Of a stretch of DNA of 64,000 nt, positions 9,343-19,681 are shown piece after piece; the stretch's first letter is position 1, and the number at the start of each line of letters is the position of its first letter. The stretch is from positions 2,455,501-2,519,500 of the forward strand of contig NZ_CP045649.1 in NCBI RefSeq assembly GCF_009557055.1. Direction: 5' to 3'. The translations under genes were made by a program, and so were the position numbers. The notes under the pieces were generated by a model, which saw only the letters and a list, made by a program, of their open reading frames with translations, was not told the DNA's origin and ran no database searches. This stretch comes from Nocardioides sp. dk884 (GTDB lineage: Bacteria > Actinomycetota > Actinomycetes > Propionibacteriales > Nocardioidaceae).

Positions 9343-9390
9343 GAGTTTTTACCGAGCCGCAGTTCTCACCGCGGTGCAGTTCTTACCGAG
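9343..9390. repeat. Three direct repeats GTTnTnACC, 17-base period
   Basis: GTTTTTACC, GTTCTCACC and GTTCTTACC start at 9345, 9362 and 9379. The last copy overlaps the pgsA stop codon. The even 17-base spacing suggests a protein-binding site or a small expanded repeat. Otherwise the 273-base gap between pgsA and the 5'-nucleotidase gene holds only the PHO-box-like site. Confidence 0.5.
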
Positions 9391-10000
9391 TTGCCGGGCG
9401 CAGCTCGTGGCGCTGGCGCCACACGCCGCGGAAGAACTCATAGCCCGACCACAGCGTCAGGGCCACCGCGACCACCAGGCAGGCCTGGGAGACGTAGAAG
9501 AGCACCTCGCCGGGCACCTCGGCCCACGACGGCAGGTCGGGGTCGCGCAGCGGCAGCACCAGACCGCCGAGCGCCAGCGCCTGGACGGTGGTCTTCAGCT
9601 TGCCGAGGTCGGCGGCCGCGATCACGACCTTCTTCAGCACCGAGAGGCGCAGCAGCGTGACGCTCCACTCGCGCAGCAGCACCACGATGGTGACCCACCA
9701 CCAGATGTCGCCGACGATCGAGAGACCGATGAAGGCCATGCCGGTGATCGCCTTGTCCGCGATCGGGTCGGCGACCTTGCCGAAGTCCGTGACCAGGTTG
9801 TGCTTGCGGGCCAGGTCCCCGTCGATCTTGTCGGTGATCATCGCGACCACGAACAGCACCCAGGCGACGAGCCGCCAGGTGATCGAGTCCCCGCCGTCCA
9901 TCAGCAGCGCCCAACCGAAGAACGGCACCATGACGATGCGCAGCGTGGTCAGCACGTTGGGCACGTTGAGGTTGCTGGGGCGTGCCCCCGCGTCGGTCAT
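9383..10000 (-). CDS. pgsA: CDP-diacylglycerol-glycerol-3-phosphate 3-phosphatidyltransferase
   Basis: A 205-residue integral membrane enzyme of the CDP-alcohol phosphatidyltransferase family, committing CDP-diacylglycerol to phosphatidylglycerol phosphate. The family signature DG-x2-AR-x8-G-x3-D-x3-D is complete at residues about 60-82 (from DGDLAR through GKVADPIAD). Several hydrophobic helices follow. The start ATG overlaps the rimO stop by 4 bases (ATGA), so the two are translationally coupled. Position in the ftsK-rimO-pgsA order supports pgsA rather than pssA or cls-type paralogues. Confidence 0.92.
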   Translation of the reverse strand: MTDAGARPSNLNVPNVLTTLRIVMVPFFGWALLMDGGDSITWRLVAWVLFVVAMITDKIDGDLARKHNLVTDFGKVADPIADKAITGMAFIGLSIVGDIWWWVTIVVLLREWSVTLLRLSVLKKVVIAAADLGKLKTTVQALALGGLVLPLRDPDLPSWAEVPGEVLFYVSQACLVVAVALTLWSGYEFFRGVWRQRHELRPATR

Positions 10001-11478
10001 CGGCCGGCTCCGGCCGCCGGGACGGCGACCAGGTCGACGCCGTCGGTGGAGACCACGCGGGCGCGCACCAGGTCGCCGACACGGGCGACGAACGGGAGGT
10101 CCTCGAGGTACGTCGTACCGTCCACCTCGGGGCCCTGGTGGGCCGCGCGACCGGCGATCTCGCCGTCCTCGACGGACTCCACGAGGACCTCGACCTCCTC
10201 GCCGAGCCGCTCCTCCGCGCGCTGCGCGTTGAGCTCCTCGACCAGCGCGGTGACGTGCTCGGTGCGGGCGCGGACCTCGTCCTCGTCGAGCTTGCCGTCG
10301 TAGCCGGCGGCCTCCGTGCCGTCCTCGTCGGAGTAGCCGAAGACGCCGGTGACGTCCATGCGGGCGGCGACCAGGAAGTCGCAGAGGGTCTCGAGGTCCT
10401 CCTCGGTCTCGCCGGGGAAGCCGACGATCACGTTGGAGCGCACCCCGGCGGTCGGCGCGAGCGAGCGCACCCGGTCGAGCAGCCCGAGGAAGCTCTCCGG
10501 GTCGCCGAAGCGCCGCATCCGGCGCAGCACCGTGGCGCTGGCGTGCTGGAAGGACAGGTCGAAGTAGGGCACCACGCCCGGGGTGTTCGCGATCGCCTCG
10601 ACCAGGCCCGGACGGGTCTCGGCCGGCTGGAGGTAGGAGACCCGGACCCGGTCGACGCCGTCGATGGCGGCGAGCTCGGGGAGCATCGTCTCCAGCAGAC
10701 GCAGGTCGCCGAGGTCCTTGCCGTACGACGTGGAGTTCTCGCTGACGAGGAACAGCTCGCGCACGCCCTGCTCGGCGAGCCAGCGCGCCTCGGACAGCAC
10801 GTCGGCCGGACGGCGGCTGACGAAGGAGCCGCGGAAGGCCGGGATCGCGCAGAACGAGCAGCGCCGGTCGCAGCCGCTGGCCAGCTTCAGCGGGGCCATC
10901 GGCCCGCCGTCGAGACGGCGGCGCAGGCCGCGGGGGCCGCTGGCCGGGCCGCCGACGCCGAGGTCGCCGGTGGTCGCGACGGCGTGCCCGGGCACGCTGA
11001 CGGCGTCCGTGGAGCGCTCGGTGGGCGAGATCGGGAGCAGCCGGCGACGGTCCTGCGGGGTGTGCGGGTGGTGGGTCTCCCCCGCCACGATCGAGCGCAG
11101 GCGGGCGGCGATGTCGGGGTAGTCGTCGAAGCCGAGGACCGCGTCGGCCTCCGGGAGCGACTCCGCGAGGTCCTTGCCGTAGCGCTCGGCCATGCAGCCC
11201 ACGGCCACGACGGCCTGGGTGCGACCGGTCTCCTTGAGGTCCGCGGCCTGCAGCAGCGTGTCGACGGAGTCCTTCTTGGCGGCCTCGACGAACCCGCAGG
11301 TGTTGACCACCACGGTGTCGGCGTCCTCGGGGTCGTCGACGAGCAGGAATCCGCCGGCCTCGAGGCGGCCGGCGAGCTCCTCGGAGTCGACCTCGTTGCG
11401 GGCGCAGCCGAGCGTCACCAGGGCGACCGACAGGGGCGTGGGCGCCGCGTCGGGGCGCGCTGTGTCAGGGAGGGTCAT
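9997..11478 (-). CDS. rimO: Ribosomal protein uS12 methylthiotransferase RimO
   Basis: A 493-residue radical SAM enzyme that methylthiolates Asp of ribosomal protein S12. An N-terminal UPF0004 domain carries three conserved cysteines ([29 protein letters not shown]). The radical SAM cluster is CDRRCSFC near residue 222, and a C-terminal TRAM domain follows (about 425-490). TLGCARNxVDSE distinguishes RimO from MiaB. ATG at 11478 is the start just before MTLPDTA; a more upstream ATG would add 12 unlikely residues. It overlaps pgsA by 4 bases. Confidence 0.93.
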   Translation of the reverse strand: MTLPDTARPDAAPTPLSVALVTLGCARNEVDSEELAGRLEAGGFLLVDDPEDADTVVVNTCGFVEAAKKDSVDTLLQAADLKETGRTQAVVAVGCMAERYGKDLAESLPEADAVLGFDDYPDIAARLRSIVAGETHHPHTPQDRRRLLPISPTERSTDAVSVPGHAVATTGDLGVGGPASGPRGLRRRLDGGPMAPLKLASGCDRRCSFCAIPAFRGSFVSRRPADVLSEARWLAEQGVRELFLVSENSTSYGKDLGDLRLLETMLPELAAIDGVDRVRVSYLQPAETRPGLVEAIANTPGVVPYFDLSFQHASATVLRRMRRFGDPESFLGLLDRVRSLAPTAGVRSNVIVGFPGETEEDLETLCDFLVAARMDVTGVFGYSDEDGTEAAGYDGKLDEDEVRARTEHVTALVEELNAQRAEERLGEEVEVLVESVEDGEIAGRAAHQGPEVDGTTYLEDLPFVARVGDLVRARVVSTDGVDLVAVPAAGAGR

Positions 11479-11609
11479 GGCGTTACCGAGTATGACGCCT
11501 CGACGGCGTTGCACCGTAATGCGACACCGGGCGGGTGACCGTGCTCACGCACGGCGCACCCGCCCGGGGACGTCGACCGGCAGATCGCCGGCGCTCGGTA
11601 CGGCGCTGC

Positions 11610-13487
11610 TCAGCGGCTCCCGAAGGTCCGCGTCGAGCGCGTGCCGGTGTCGCCGACCGGCTGCGCCTCGACCCCGTCGACGGAGACCTCCAGGGACCCG
11701 TCGGAGGTGATGACCTGCACCGGCTGGACCACCTTGGCGAGGCTCTTGGTCTGGCCGAAGGCGAGGTCGCCGTCGAACACCGTCTTGCCGTTGCCGTCCA
11801 CGACCTTGACCGTGGCGCCGCCGCCCGCGGCGTCGAGGAGGACCGGCACCGGCTCACCGGGAGCGGCCAGGCCGCCGGAGCCGTTGAGCGTCGGAGCCTC
11901 GTTGAGGGTGGAGGGGCTGTCCATCACCAGCCGGGCCACCGACCACGCGAGGACCAGCACCATCACGGTGGCGACGAGCACCGACCAGTTCGGGCCGCCG
12001 CGGGTGCCGCGGATGCCGCCGTGGACGCCCGTGGCCAGCTCGGCCTCGAAGACGCGCCGCGGGCTGATCGGCGCGTCGGCGTACTTGGCGTCGTACTCGG
12101 CGAGCAGCGGAGCGGCGTCGGTGCCCAGCACGCGGGCCAGCGTGCGCAGGTGCCCGCGGGCGTAGAAGTCACCGCCGCACGGCGTGAAGTCGTCGACCTC
12201 GATGGACTCGATGACGTGCGGGCGGATCCGGGTGCGCTCGGCCAGCTGGTCGACGCTGAGACCCAGCCGGGTGCGAGCCGCCGCCAGCTCCGGGCCGATC
12301 ACCGGATCGGCGGCCGGGACCGCGGAGAAGTCCTCGATGACGATCGGCTCGACCGGCTCGCCGGCCTTCGCGATCGGCGAGACCCGGTCGCCCCACAGCA
12401 GGGTGTCCTCGACCAGGCTCACGCTGCCGGGACGGCGCAGCTCGCGGGCCTCCGGGAGCCGGCCGGCGCTGCCGTCGTCGTGCTCGGAGGGGTCCAGGCG
12501 CAGCGCGTTCGCACCCTGGGTGATGTCCAGGGTGAGGTCGCTGCGCACCTCGATGCGGGTCGCGCTCAGCGGCTCGCGCAGCGGGCTCGGCGTCGCGCTG
12601 GCCACCAGCGGCAGCCCGGCCGGCGGGCCGCTCGGAGCGCTCGAGCCGGTGAACGGGGCGTCGACGGAGACGTCGGCCGACGAGCCGCCGGTACCACGGC
12701 GCAGCCGCGAGGCCACCGCCCCGATCCCGCGCGCGAGCGTGGGCCGCGGGTCCGGCAGCCGGGGGCCGTCGGACGGGGCGTCCGGGGTCGCGTCGCCGTG
12801 GGTCGTCGCGACCGGCTCGGTGAAGCCGGTGGTCTCCCCCGGCTCGGTGGTCTCGACGTGCTCGACCGGCGCGGTCGGCTCGACCGGGTCGGAGTCTTCG
12901 GCGAGGTCCTCGGGGGCCTCGATCTCGTCGATGGCCTCGGCGTCCTCCGTCGCGAACCGGTCCAGCTCGACGATCTCGCTGGCACCGCGGGTGAGCCGGG
13001 CGAGGGCGTCGGTCAGGTCGCCGCCGTCGCCGACGACCGAGGTCGAGATCGCCAGCGGGACGGCGACCGCGGCGCCGTCGTGGGTGAAGACCTCCAGGCG
13101 GCCGTCGCGCAGCAGTCCGTGGCGCGGCAGGTGCTCGACGGCGTCGATGTCGTTCCACGGCATGCCGTGCCAGGCGCGGCCCTGGCGCACCCGGATGCCG
13201 TGCTGGTCGGCGACCAGCAGCGGGGTGCGCGCGTCCACGAAGCCCTGGAGCCAGGCGGCGGCGAGCAGGCCCATCACGGCCGTCAGCGTCCAGTCGATCC
13301 ACGCGCCGGTGCCGCTGGCGCGCGAGAGGTAGAGGATCGCGACGACCGCGGCCACGCCGCCGATCGCGGCGGCCAGGCCACCGTTGCGGCGCACCTCCAC
13401 GACACCGTCGGGCAGGAGTGAGGAGTCGTACGCCTCCGGCTGCTCGTCGTGCACGGTCGGGTCGTCGTACGTGGGCTGGCTGCTCAC
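11610..13487 (-). CDS. RodZ-like membrane protein with HTH and DUF4115 domains
   Basis: A 625-residue membrane protein. Residues about 35-90 form two membrane helices and about 90-155 a PH-like domain ([20 protein letters not shown]). A long acidic, low-complexity linker follows. An HTH_25 domain (about 395-465, [20 protein letters not shown]) precedes another membrane helix (about 505-522) and a DUF4115 beta domain (about 545-605). HTH_25-TM-DUF4115 is the architecture of RodZ, which links MreB to the cell-wall elongation complex; the extra N-terminal membrane/PH module makes this protein about twice the usual length. It overlaps the ftsK stop by 4 bases and precedes rimO by 131 bases. Local role is inferred from architecture only. 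Confidence 0.72.
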   Translation of the reverse strand: MSSQPTYDDPTVHDEQPEAYDSSLLPDGVVEVRRNGGLAAAIGGVAAVVAILYLSRASGTGAWIDWTLTAVMGLLAAAWLQGFVDARTPLLVADQHGIRVRQGRAWHGMPWNDIDAVEHLPRHGLLRDGRLEVFTHDGAAVAVPLAISTSVVGDGGDLTDALARLTRGASEIVELDRFATEDAEAIDEIEAPEDLAEDSDPVEPTAPVEHVETTEPGETTGFTEPVATTHGDATPDAPSDGPRLPDPRPTLARGIGAVASRLRRGTGGSSADVSVDAPFTGSSAPSGPPAGLPLVASATPSPLREPLSATRIEVRSDLTLDITQGANALRLDPSEHDDGSAGRLPEARELRRPGSVSLVEDTLLWGDRVSPIAKAGEPVEPIVIEDFSAVPAADPVIGPELAAARTRLGLSVDQLAERTRIRPHVIESIEVDDFTPCGGDFYARGHLRTLARVLGTDAAPLLAEYDAKYADAPISPRRVFEAELATGVHGGIRGTRGGPNWSVLVATVMVLVLAWSVARLVMDSPSTLNEAPTLNGSGGLAAPGEPVPVLLDAAGGGATVKVVDGNGKTVFDGDLAFGQTKSLAKVVQPVQVITSDGSLEVSVDGVEAQPVGDTGTRSTRTFGSR

Positions 13488-16201
13488 ATCTCCCCCTGCA
13501 AGGTAGCGATCACACCGTCGATCTCGTCGGGCTTGACGAGCACGTCACGGGCCTTGGATCCCTCGCTGGGACCCACCACGCCACGGCTCTCCATGATGTC
13601 CATCAGGCGCCCGGCCTTGGCGAAGCCCACGCGCAGCTTGCGCTGGAGCATCGAGGTCGAGCCGAACTGCGTGGAGACGACGAGCTCCACGGCCTGGATG
13701 ACCAGGTCGAGGTCGTCGCCGATGTCGTCGTCGAGGTCCTTCTTCGACGCGGCCGGTGCCGTCACGTCCTCGCGGTACTCCGGCTCCAGCTGGGTCTTGC
13801 AGAAGGTCACGACCTGGGCGATCTCGGCCTCGCTGACCCAGGAGCCCTGCACACGCACGGGCTTGGAGGCACCCATCGGCAAGAAGAGCCCGTCGCCCTG
13901 GCCGACCAGCTTCTCCGCGCCCGGCTGGTCCAGGATGACCCGGCTGTCGGCGAGCGAGGAGGTGGCGAAGGCCAGGCGCGAGGGCACGTTGGCCTTGATC
14001 AGGCCGGTGACCACGTCGACCGAGGGCCGCTGGGTGGCGAGCACCAGGTGGATGCCGGCGGCACGCGCCAGCTGGGTGATGCGGACGACCGAGTCCTCGA
14101 CGTCGCGCGGGGAGACCATCATCAGGTCCGCGAGCTCATCGACGATCACCAGCAGGTAGGGGTAGGGCGAGAGCGTGCGCTCCGAGCCCAGCGGCACCTC
14201 GACCTTGCCCGCCCGGACGGCCTTGTTGAAGTCGTCGATGTGGCGGAAGCCGAAGTTGGCCAGGTCGTCGTAGCGCTGGTCCATCTCGCGCACGACCCAC
14301 TGCAGCGCCTCGGCGGCCTTCTTGGGGTTGGTGATGATCGGGGTGATCAGGTGCGGGACGCCCTCGTAGGCGTTCAGCTCGACCCGCTTGGGGTCGACCA
14401 TGATCATCCGGACCTCGTCGGGCGTGGCCCGCATCAGCACCGAGGTGATCATCGAGTTGATGAACGAGGACTTGCCCGAGCCGGTGGCGCCGGCCACCAG
14501 CAGGTGCGGCATCTTGGCCAGGTTGGCGACCACGAAGCCGCCCTCGACGTCCTTGCCGAGCCCGGCGATCATCGGGTGGTGCGCGGCGCGGGCGGCGTTC
14601 GAGCGGAGCACGTCGCCGAGGGAGACGATCTCCTTGTCCAGGTTGGGGATCTCCACGCCGACCGCGGACTTGCCGGGGATGGGCGAGAGGATCCGGACAT
14701 CGGCGGAGGCGACCGCGTAGGCGATGTTCTTCTGGATGTTGGTGATCTTCTCGACCTTCACCCCGGGGCCGAGCTCGACCTCGTAGCGGGTGACCGTCGG
14801 GCCACGGGTGTAGCCGGTGACGTGCGCGTCGATGCTGAACTCGTCGAGCACGCTCTGCAGGCGCAGCACGACGTCGTCGCTGGCCTTGGAGCGCAGCTTG
14901 TGCGGCGAGCCCGGCTTGAGCAGGTCGTCGGCGGGCAGCGAGTAGACCACGTCGCCGGACAGCGCGAGCTGCTCGACGCGGGCGGGGATCGGCGAGTGCG
15001 GCGGCGGCTCGAGGTCGCCCTTCCGGCCCGAGGCGGACGCACCGTGGTCGGGGTCGGGCACGACCGGGGAGACCACCGGGGTGAGCTGGGTGGGCGCCTC
15101 GGCGAACAGGTCGATCCCGACGTCCCCGTCGGTCTCGTCGGCGTCGTCGGCTGCGTCGGCGGCCTTCTTGCGGGCCTCCTTGCGCGCGTCCTGCTCCAGC
15201 GCGACGTCGATGGCGTCCCGCTTGCGCTGGCGCTGGCGCTTGGCGACCTCGCGGTCCTCCAGCACCGGGGTGTCGTACGCCGGGTCGCCCATGTCGGGGT
15301 CGATCTCGTCGTCGTGGTGGCGGCGCGAGCGTCCCCGCGCGGGGGCCTCGTCGTCCTCGTCGGCCAGCGCGCGGCCGGTCAGGCGGTCGCTGAGGTCGCG
15401 CAGCCGGTCGGGCACCTGGTACAGCGGCGTCGCGGTGATGACCAGCACGCCGAAGAAGGAGAGCAGCCCGAGCAGCGGCACCACGACGTACGCCGAGCGC
15501 AGCAGGTCGAGCAGCAGCGAGGAGACCACGAAGCCGACCGCGCCCCCGGCGTCCTGCAGCGGGCTGGCGTCGCCCTGCACCGGCTCGGGGCTGCCGTTGG
15601 CGATGTGCACGATGCCGAGCACGCCGAAGGCGAGCGCGGCCCAGCCGACCACCTGACGCCCGACCGGGCCGTTGCCGACCGGGTCGCGCATGGTGCGCCA
15701 GCCCATCCACACCAGGCCGAGCGGGACCAGCCAGGCGACCTTGCCGACCGTGCCGGCGACCATCGTGCGCGCCAGGTCCATGGCCGAGCCGCCGACCTGG
15801 AACCAGACAGCCGCGGCGACCACGACCGCGAGACCGATGAGCAGCAGGCCGGCACCGTCGCGACGGTGCTCGGGCTCGAGGTCACGCGCGCTGCGCCCCA
15901 CGCTGCGGGCGGTGGCGCCGATGGCGTGGGCCAGGCCCAGCCAGAGCGCGGTCAGGCCGCGACCGAGCGCCATGAAGATCCGGGCGACCGGTCCTGGGCC
16001 GCTGCGCACGGCGCGCGGCGCCGGCCGTGAGGCCGCGGAGCGCGACCGACTGGCCGGCTTGCGCTGGGCCGTGCCGGAGCGGGTCGAGGAGCTGGTACTC
16101 CGGGGTCGGGTGCTTGAACCAGTCTTGGCGGATCCACGGGATCCGCTCGAGGACGTGCTCTTGCTCCGCGACCCCGGCGGGGAAGACGTACGGGTCGCCA
16201 T
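13484..16201 (-). CDS. ftsK: DNA translocase FtsK/SpoIIIE
   Basis: A 905-residue septal DNA pump. A Ser/Arg-rich N-terminus of about 75 residues precedes several membrane helices (about 95-265). A charged linker follows, then the alpha/beta motor with Walker [10 protein letters not shown] near 570 and Walker [13 protein letters not shown] near 690. The C-terminal gamma winged helix (about 840-900, [21 protein letters not shown]) reads KOPS-type polarity sequences. ATG at 16201 was preferred to one 9 codons upstream because of the MATRTSS start common in relatives. It heads the ftsK-rodZ-rimO-pgsA block. Confidence 0.95.
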   Translation of the reverse strand: MATRTSSPPGSRSKSTSSSGSRGSAKTGSSTRPRSTSSSTRSGTAQRKPASRSRSAASRPAPRAVRSGPGPVARIFMALGRGLTALWLGLAHAIGATARSVGRSARDLEPEHRRDGAGLLLIGLAVVVAAAVWFQVGGSAMDLARTMVAGTVGKVAWLVPLGLVWMGWRTMRDPVGNGPVGRQVVGWAALAFGVLGIVHIANGSPEPVQGDASPLQDAGGAVGFVVSSLLLDLLRSAYVVVPLLGLLSFFGVLVITATPLYQVPDRLRDLSDRLTGRALADEDDEAPARGRSRRHHDDEIDPDMGDPAYDTPVLEDREVAKRQRQRKRDAIDVALEQDARKEARKKAADAADDADETDGDVGIDLFAEAPTQLTPVVSPVVPDPDHGASASGRKGDLEPPPHSPIPARVEQLALSGDVVYSLPADDLLKPGSPHKLRSKASDDVVLRLQSVLDEFSIDAHVTGYTRGPTVTRYEVELGPGVKVEKITNIQKNIAYAVASADVRILSPIPGKSAVGVEIPNLDKEIVSLGDVLRSNAARAAHHPMIAGLGKDVEGGFVVANLAKMPHLLVAGATGSGKSSFINSMITSVLMRATPDEVRMIMVDPKRVELNAYEGVPHLITPIITNPKKAAEALQWVVREMDQRYDDLANFGFRHIDDFNKAVRAGKVEVPLGSERTLSPYPYLLVIVDELADLMMVSPRDVEDSVVRITQLARAAGIHLVLATQRPSVDVVTGLIKANVPSRLAFATSSLADSRVILDQPGAEKLVGQGDGLFLPMGASKPVRVQGSWVSEAEIAQVVTFCKTQLEPEYREDVTAPAASKKDLDDDIGDDLDLVIQAVELVVSTQFGSTSMLQRKLRVGFAKAGRLMDIMESRGVVGPSEGSKARDVLVKPDEIDGVIATLQGEM

Positions 16202-16460
16202 GGTGACGACACTAGGCCAACGCCCCACCCGTCACAGGGACCACAGCCGTTCGGCCGGGGGTGTGTCGCGGCCGCGGCACTACGACCTGCCAGCGCGTAG
16301 GCGGGCCGCGCCGGGGGCCGCAAGCCTTCCCGCCCGAAGGAGTCGTCTGCGGACGATTTCCGGCGTGCCTCTGGACCGCTGTCCCCGGCGGTCCCTACTG
16401 TGCCTGCACGGCCACCTGCAGGAGGTCGCCTGTGTCACCCGACTCGGAGGGGAAGCATTC

Positions 16461-19400
16461 GTGAAGTTCTCCATGCAGGGCCTGAGCCTTGCACTCATCG
16501 CTGCCGGCCTCGCGGCCGCACCGGGGCTCCAGGCCTCGGCCGCGGGGCCCGCACCCCGGACCGCCGCTCCCGACGACGCCCTCGTCGCCAAGATGCGCAA
16601 CGCCGCCGAGGGCAAGGTCACCCTCACCCGTGAGGACGCGACCGGCGCCGTCGGCTTCGTCCGCGCAGACGACCTGCTCCCCTCGGTGGAGGGCGGCTCG
16701 CGCAAGGGCTCGGTCGACAAGGCTTCGGCCTACCTCGACCGCTACGCCCACGCGTTCGGCGCGCCGCGCGCCCAGCTCGTGCAGAGCGGCGTCGTCGCCG
16801 ACGAGCACGGCTGGACAGTCGACTACGTCCAGCGCTACCGCGGCGTGGAGGTGTTCGGCTCCCGGCTGCGCGCCCACCTCGACCGCCAGGGCGACCTGAC
16901 CGCCGTCAACGGCTACGTCGCCCCCGACCTCGAGCTCTCCACCTCCCCGCGCCTCAACGCCGTCGAGGCCGGCGAGCGCGCCATCGCCACGGTCCAGGCC
17001 GACCCGCCCGAGGGGGCCCGCCCCGGTGGCCTCGAGGCCGCCGCCAGCGACCTGGTGATCTACCGCCTCGGCGCCATCAAGGGCGAGGCCGGCGACGCCG
17101 TCCTGGCCTACGAGGTCGAGGTGACCAACGGCCGCGACGTGCGCGAGACGGTGATCGTCGACGCCGCCAGCGGCAAGCCGGTCAACCGCTGGTCGATGAT
17201 CCACAGCGTCGAGCGCGAGCTCTACGAGGCGTCGGTCAACAACGAAGGCACGCCCGACGACGACACCGACGACACCGTCAAGCTCGACCGGGTCTGGCGC
17301 GAGGGCAACCCCCGCGACGGCCTCAACGAGTCCCAGGCAGACCTGATCGACGGCACGGGCGACGCGTACTGGTTCTTCTACAACGCCTTCGGCCGCGACT
17401 CCTACGACGACCGCGGCGCGATCATGCGTACCGTCAACAACGACCCCCGCATCAGCTGCCCCAACGCCAACTGGAACGGCGTGACGACCAACTACTGCAA
17501 CGGCGTCACCAGCGACGACACCGTCGCCCACGAGTGGGGCCACGCCTACACCGAGTACACCTCGGGGCTGATCTACCAGTGGCAGGCCGGCGCGATGAAC
17601 GAGTCGTTCTCCGACATCTGGGGCGAGACCGTCGACCAGATCAATGAGCGGTTCAACGAGGTGCCCAACACCCGCCGCACCGACGCTCAGTGCTCGGACT
17701 ACACGCGGGGCCCGATCAAGATGACGATCAACTCCCCCGCGTCGATCGCCGGTCCCTGTGACGCGGCGCCGGCCTCGTTCGGCCCGGTCTTCTCCGAGCC
17801 GGTGACCACCGACGTCGTGGTCGCCACCGACGACGCCGCCGACGGCACCACCGCCACCGACGGCTGCACGGCGTTCACCAACGCCGGTGAGGTCGCCGGC
17901 AAGTTCGCCTACGTCGACCGCGGCACCTGCTCGTTCGCGATCAAGGCGGCCAACGCGGAGGCGGCCGGCGCCACCGGCATCGTGGTCGGCAACAACGACC
18001 CGGAGGGCGCGCCGATCTCGATGTCCGGCAGCGCCGACATCTACGGCCTGATGATCCGCGCGGCCGACGGCGCGAAGATCAAGTCCGCGACCGAGACGGT
18101 CAACATCACCGTCGGCCCGGCCGGTGAGGACAAGACCGACGACTCCTACCGCTGGCTCTCCGGCGAGGGCGACCCCGCCTTCGGCGGCGCGATCCGCGAC
18201 ATGTGGAACCCGAACTGCTACGGCGACCCGGGCAAGGTCTCCGACGCCGAGTACCACTGCAGCACCGACGACTCCGGCGGCGTGCACAGCAACTCCGGGG
18301 TCCCGAACCACGCCTTCGCCCTGCTGGTCGACGGCGGCACCTTCAACGGCGTCACCGTGGACGGCATCGGGCTGACCAAGGCCGCGCACGTCTTCTGGCG
18401 CACCCAGGCCAACTACCTGACGCCGACGTCGGACTTCACCGACCTCGCCGACGGGCTGGCGGCCTCGTGCACCGACCTCACCGCTCGCGGGATCAACGCG
18501 CTCTCGACCCAGGCCCGCGACCAGCAGGCCTCGGACGAGGTCATCGACGCCGCCGACTGCGCCTCGGTCACCGCCGTCGCCGCGGCGGTCGAGCTCGACC
18601 AGGAGCCCACGCAGTGCGACTTCAAGCCGCTGCTCGACCCCGACGCCCCCGAGCTCGAGTGCGGGGACGGTCTGCAGACCGAGGTCGTGTGGTCCGAGGA
18701 CTTCGAGGACGGCCTGGCCGGCTGGACCCAGGACGAGGAGCTCACCTTCGAGGCCGGCCACGGCTACGAGTGGACCACCGTGGCCGACGCGCCCGGCGGG
18801 CACACCTCGCAGGTCGCCTTCGCACCCGACCCGGCCGACGAGGGGAGCTGTGCCGGCGACGCCGACGACGTCTCCAGCCGCAACGGGCTGATCAGCCCGG
18901 TCCTCACGCTGCCCGCGGGCACCTCGCCGCGGATGACGTTCGACCACTACGTCGCCACCGAGGCGTCGTGGGACGGCGGCAACGTGAAGGTCAGCGTCAA
19001 CGGCGGCGACTTCGAGCTGCTGCCCGAGAAGGCCTTCCTCTTCAACGGCCCGAACGCCCCCCTGGCCACCGAGGCCGAGGACAACACCAACCCGATGGCC
19101 GGCGAGCCCGCCTGGACCGGCACCGACGGCGGCGAGATCCGCGGCAGCTGGGGCCAGACCCAGGTGGACCTGAGCACCATCGGCAAGGCCGGCGACTCGC
19201 TGCAGTTCCGCTTCGACATGGGTCGCGACGGCTGCAACGGCATCGACGGCTGGTACGTCGACGACATCGAGGTCGTCGTCTGCTCCGAGGGCACCGTCGA
19301 GCCGCCGGTGGCTGCGGTGCGCTCCACCACCACCGCGACGACGAAGCCGGCGAAGGTCACCCGCGGCGGCACCTTCCAGGCCCTCGTCACGGTCAAGGCC

Positions 19401-19619
19401 GCGGGCACGACGCCGGCCGGCAGCGTGCAGTTGCTGACCAAGGGCAAGAAGGTCGCCCGCGGCACGCTCGGCGCCAACGGCAAGGTGCGGCTCACGGTGA
19501 AGGCGACCGGGCAGCGGTTCAAGCCCGGCACGCACACCCTGGTCGCGAAGTACCTCGGCAGCGACACGGTCAAGGCCAGCCGGACCACCTTCAAGGTCCG
19601 GGTGATCGCCGCGAGGTGA
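16461..19619 (+). CDS. Secreted M4-family (thermolysin-like) metallopeptidase
   Basis: A 1052-residue exported zinc protease. GTG at 16461 lies 8 bases after a GGAGGGG Shine-Dalgarno and begins a signal peptide (cleavage near residue 30). A propeptide with FTP-like features follows. The catalytic motif HEWGH starts near residue 357, with the third zinc ligand Glu in NESFSDIWGE near 380 and the downstream His in GVPNHAFALL near 613. A protease-associated (PA) domain (about 445-550, AYVDRGTCSFAIKAANAE) sits between them. The C-terminus has a jelly-roll domain (about 680-860) and an Ig-like repeat (about 960-1050). It probably degrades extracellular protein. The gene is monocistronic and divergent from ftsK. 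Confidence 0.9.
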   Translation: MKFSMQGLSLALIAAGLAAAPGLQASAAGPAPRTAAPDDALVAKMRNAAEGKVTLTREDATGAVGFVRADDLLPSVEGGSRKGSVDKASAYLDRYAHAFGAPRAQLVQSGVVADEHGWTVDYVQRYRGVEVFGSRLRAHLDRQGDLTAVNGYVAPDLELSTSPRLNAVEAGERAIATVQADPPEGARPGGLEAAASDLVIYRLGAIKGEAGDAVLAYEVEVTNGRDVRETVIVDAASGKPVNRWSMIHSVERELYEASVNNEGTPDDDTDDTVKLDRVWREGNPRDGLNESQADLIDGTGDAYWFFYNAFGRDSYDDRGAIMRTVNNDPRISCPNANWNGVTTNYCNGVTSDDTVAHEWGHAYTEYTSGLIYQWQAGAMNESFSDIWGETVDQINERFNEVPNTRRTDAQCSDYTRGPIKMTINSPASIAGPCDAAPASFGPVFSEPVTTDVVVATDDAADGTTATDGCTAFTNAGEVAGKFAYVDRGTCSFAIKAANAEAAGATGIVVGNNDPEGAPISMSGSADIYGLMIRAADGAKIKSATETVNITVGPAGEDKTDDSYRWLSGEGDPAFGGAIRDMWNPNCYGDPGKVSDAEYHCSTDDSGGVHSNSGVPNHAFALLVDGGTFNGVTVDGIGLTKAAHVFWRTQANYLTPTSDFTDLADGLAASCTDLTARGINALSTQARDQQASDEVIDAADCASVTAVAAAVELDQEPTQCDFKPLLDPDAPELECGDGLQTEVVWSEDFEDGLAGWTQDEELTFEAGHGYEWTTVADAPGGHTSQVAFAPDPADEGSCAGDADDVSSRNGLISPVLTLPAGTSPRMTFDHYVATEASWDGGNVKVSVNGGDFELLPEKAFLFNGPNAPLATEAEDNTNPMAGEPAWTGTDGGEIRGSWGQTQVDLSTIGKAGDSLQFRFDMGRDGCNGIDGWYVDDIEVVVCSEGTVEPPVAAVRSTTTATTKPAKVTRGGTFQALVTVKAAGTTPAGSVQLLTKGKKVARGTLGANGKVRLTVKATGQRFKPGTHTLVAKYLGSDTVKASRTTFKVRVIAAR

Positions 19620-19627
19620 GCACGACG

Positions 19628-19664
19628 AACGGGCCCCGCCGGACAGTGTCCGGCGGGGCCCGTT
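19628..19664. terminator. Bidirectional hairpin terminator
   Basis: A perfect 17-bp stem (AACGGGCCCCGCCGGAC) with an AGT loop lies between the convergent M4 peptidase and RNase J genes, followed by TCTCGTTCT on the plus side. It probably serves both genes. Confidence 0.85.
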
Positions 19665-19681
19665 CTCGTTCTCGGTGTGGC

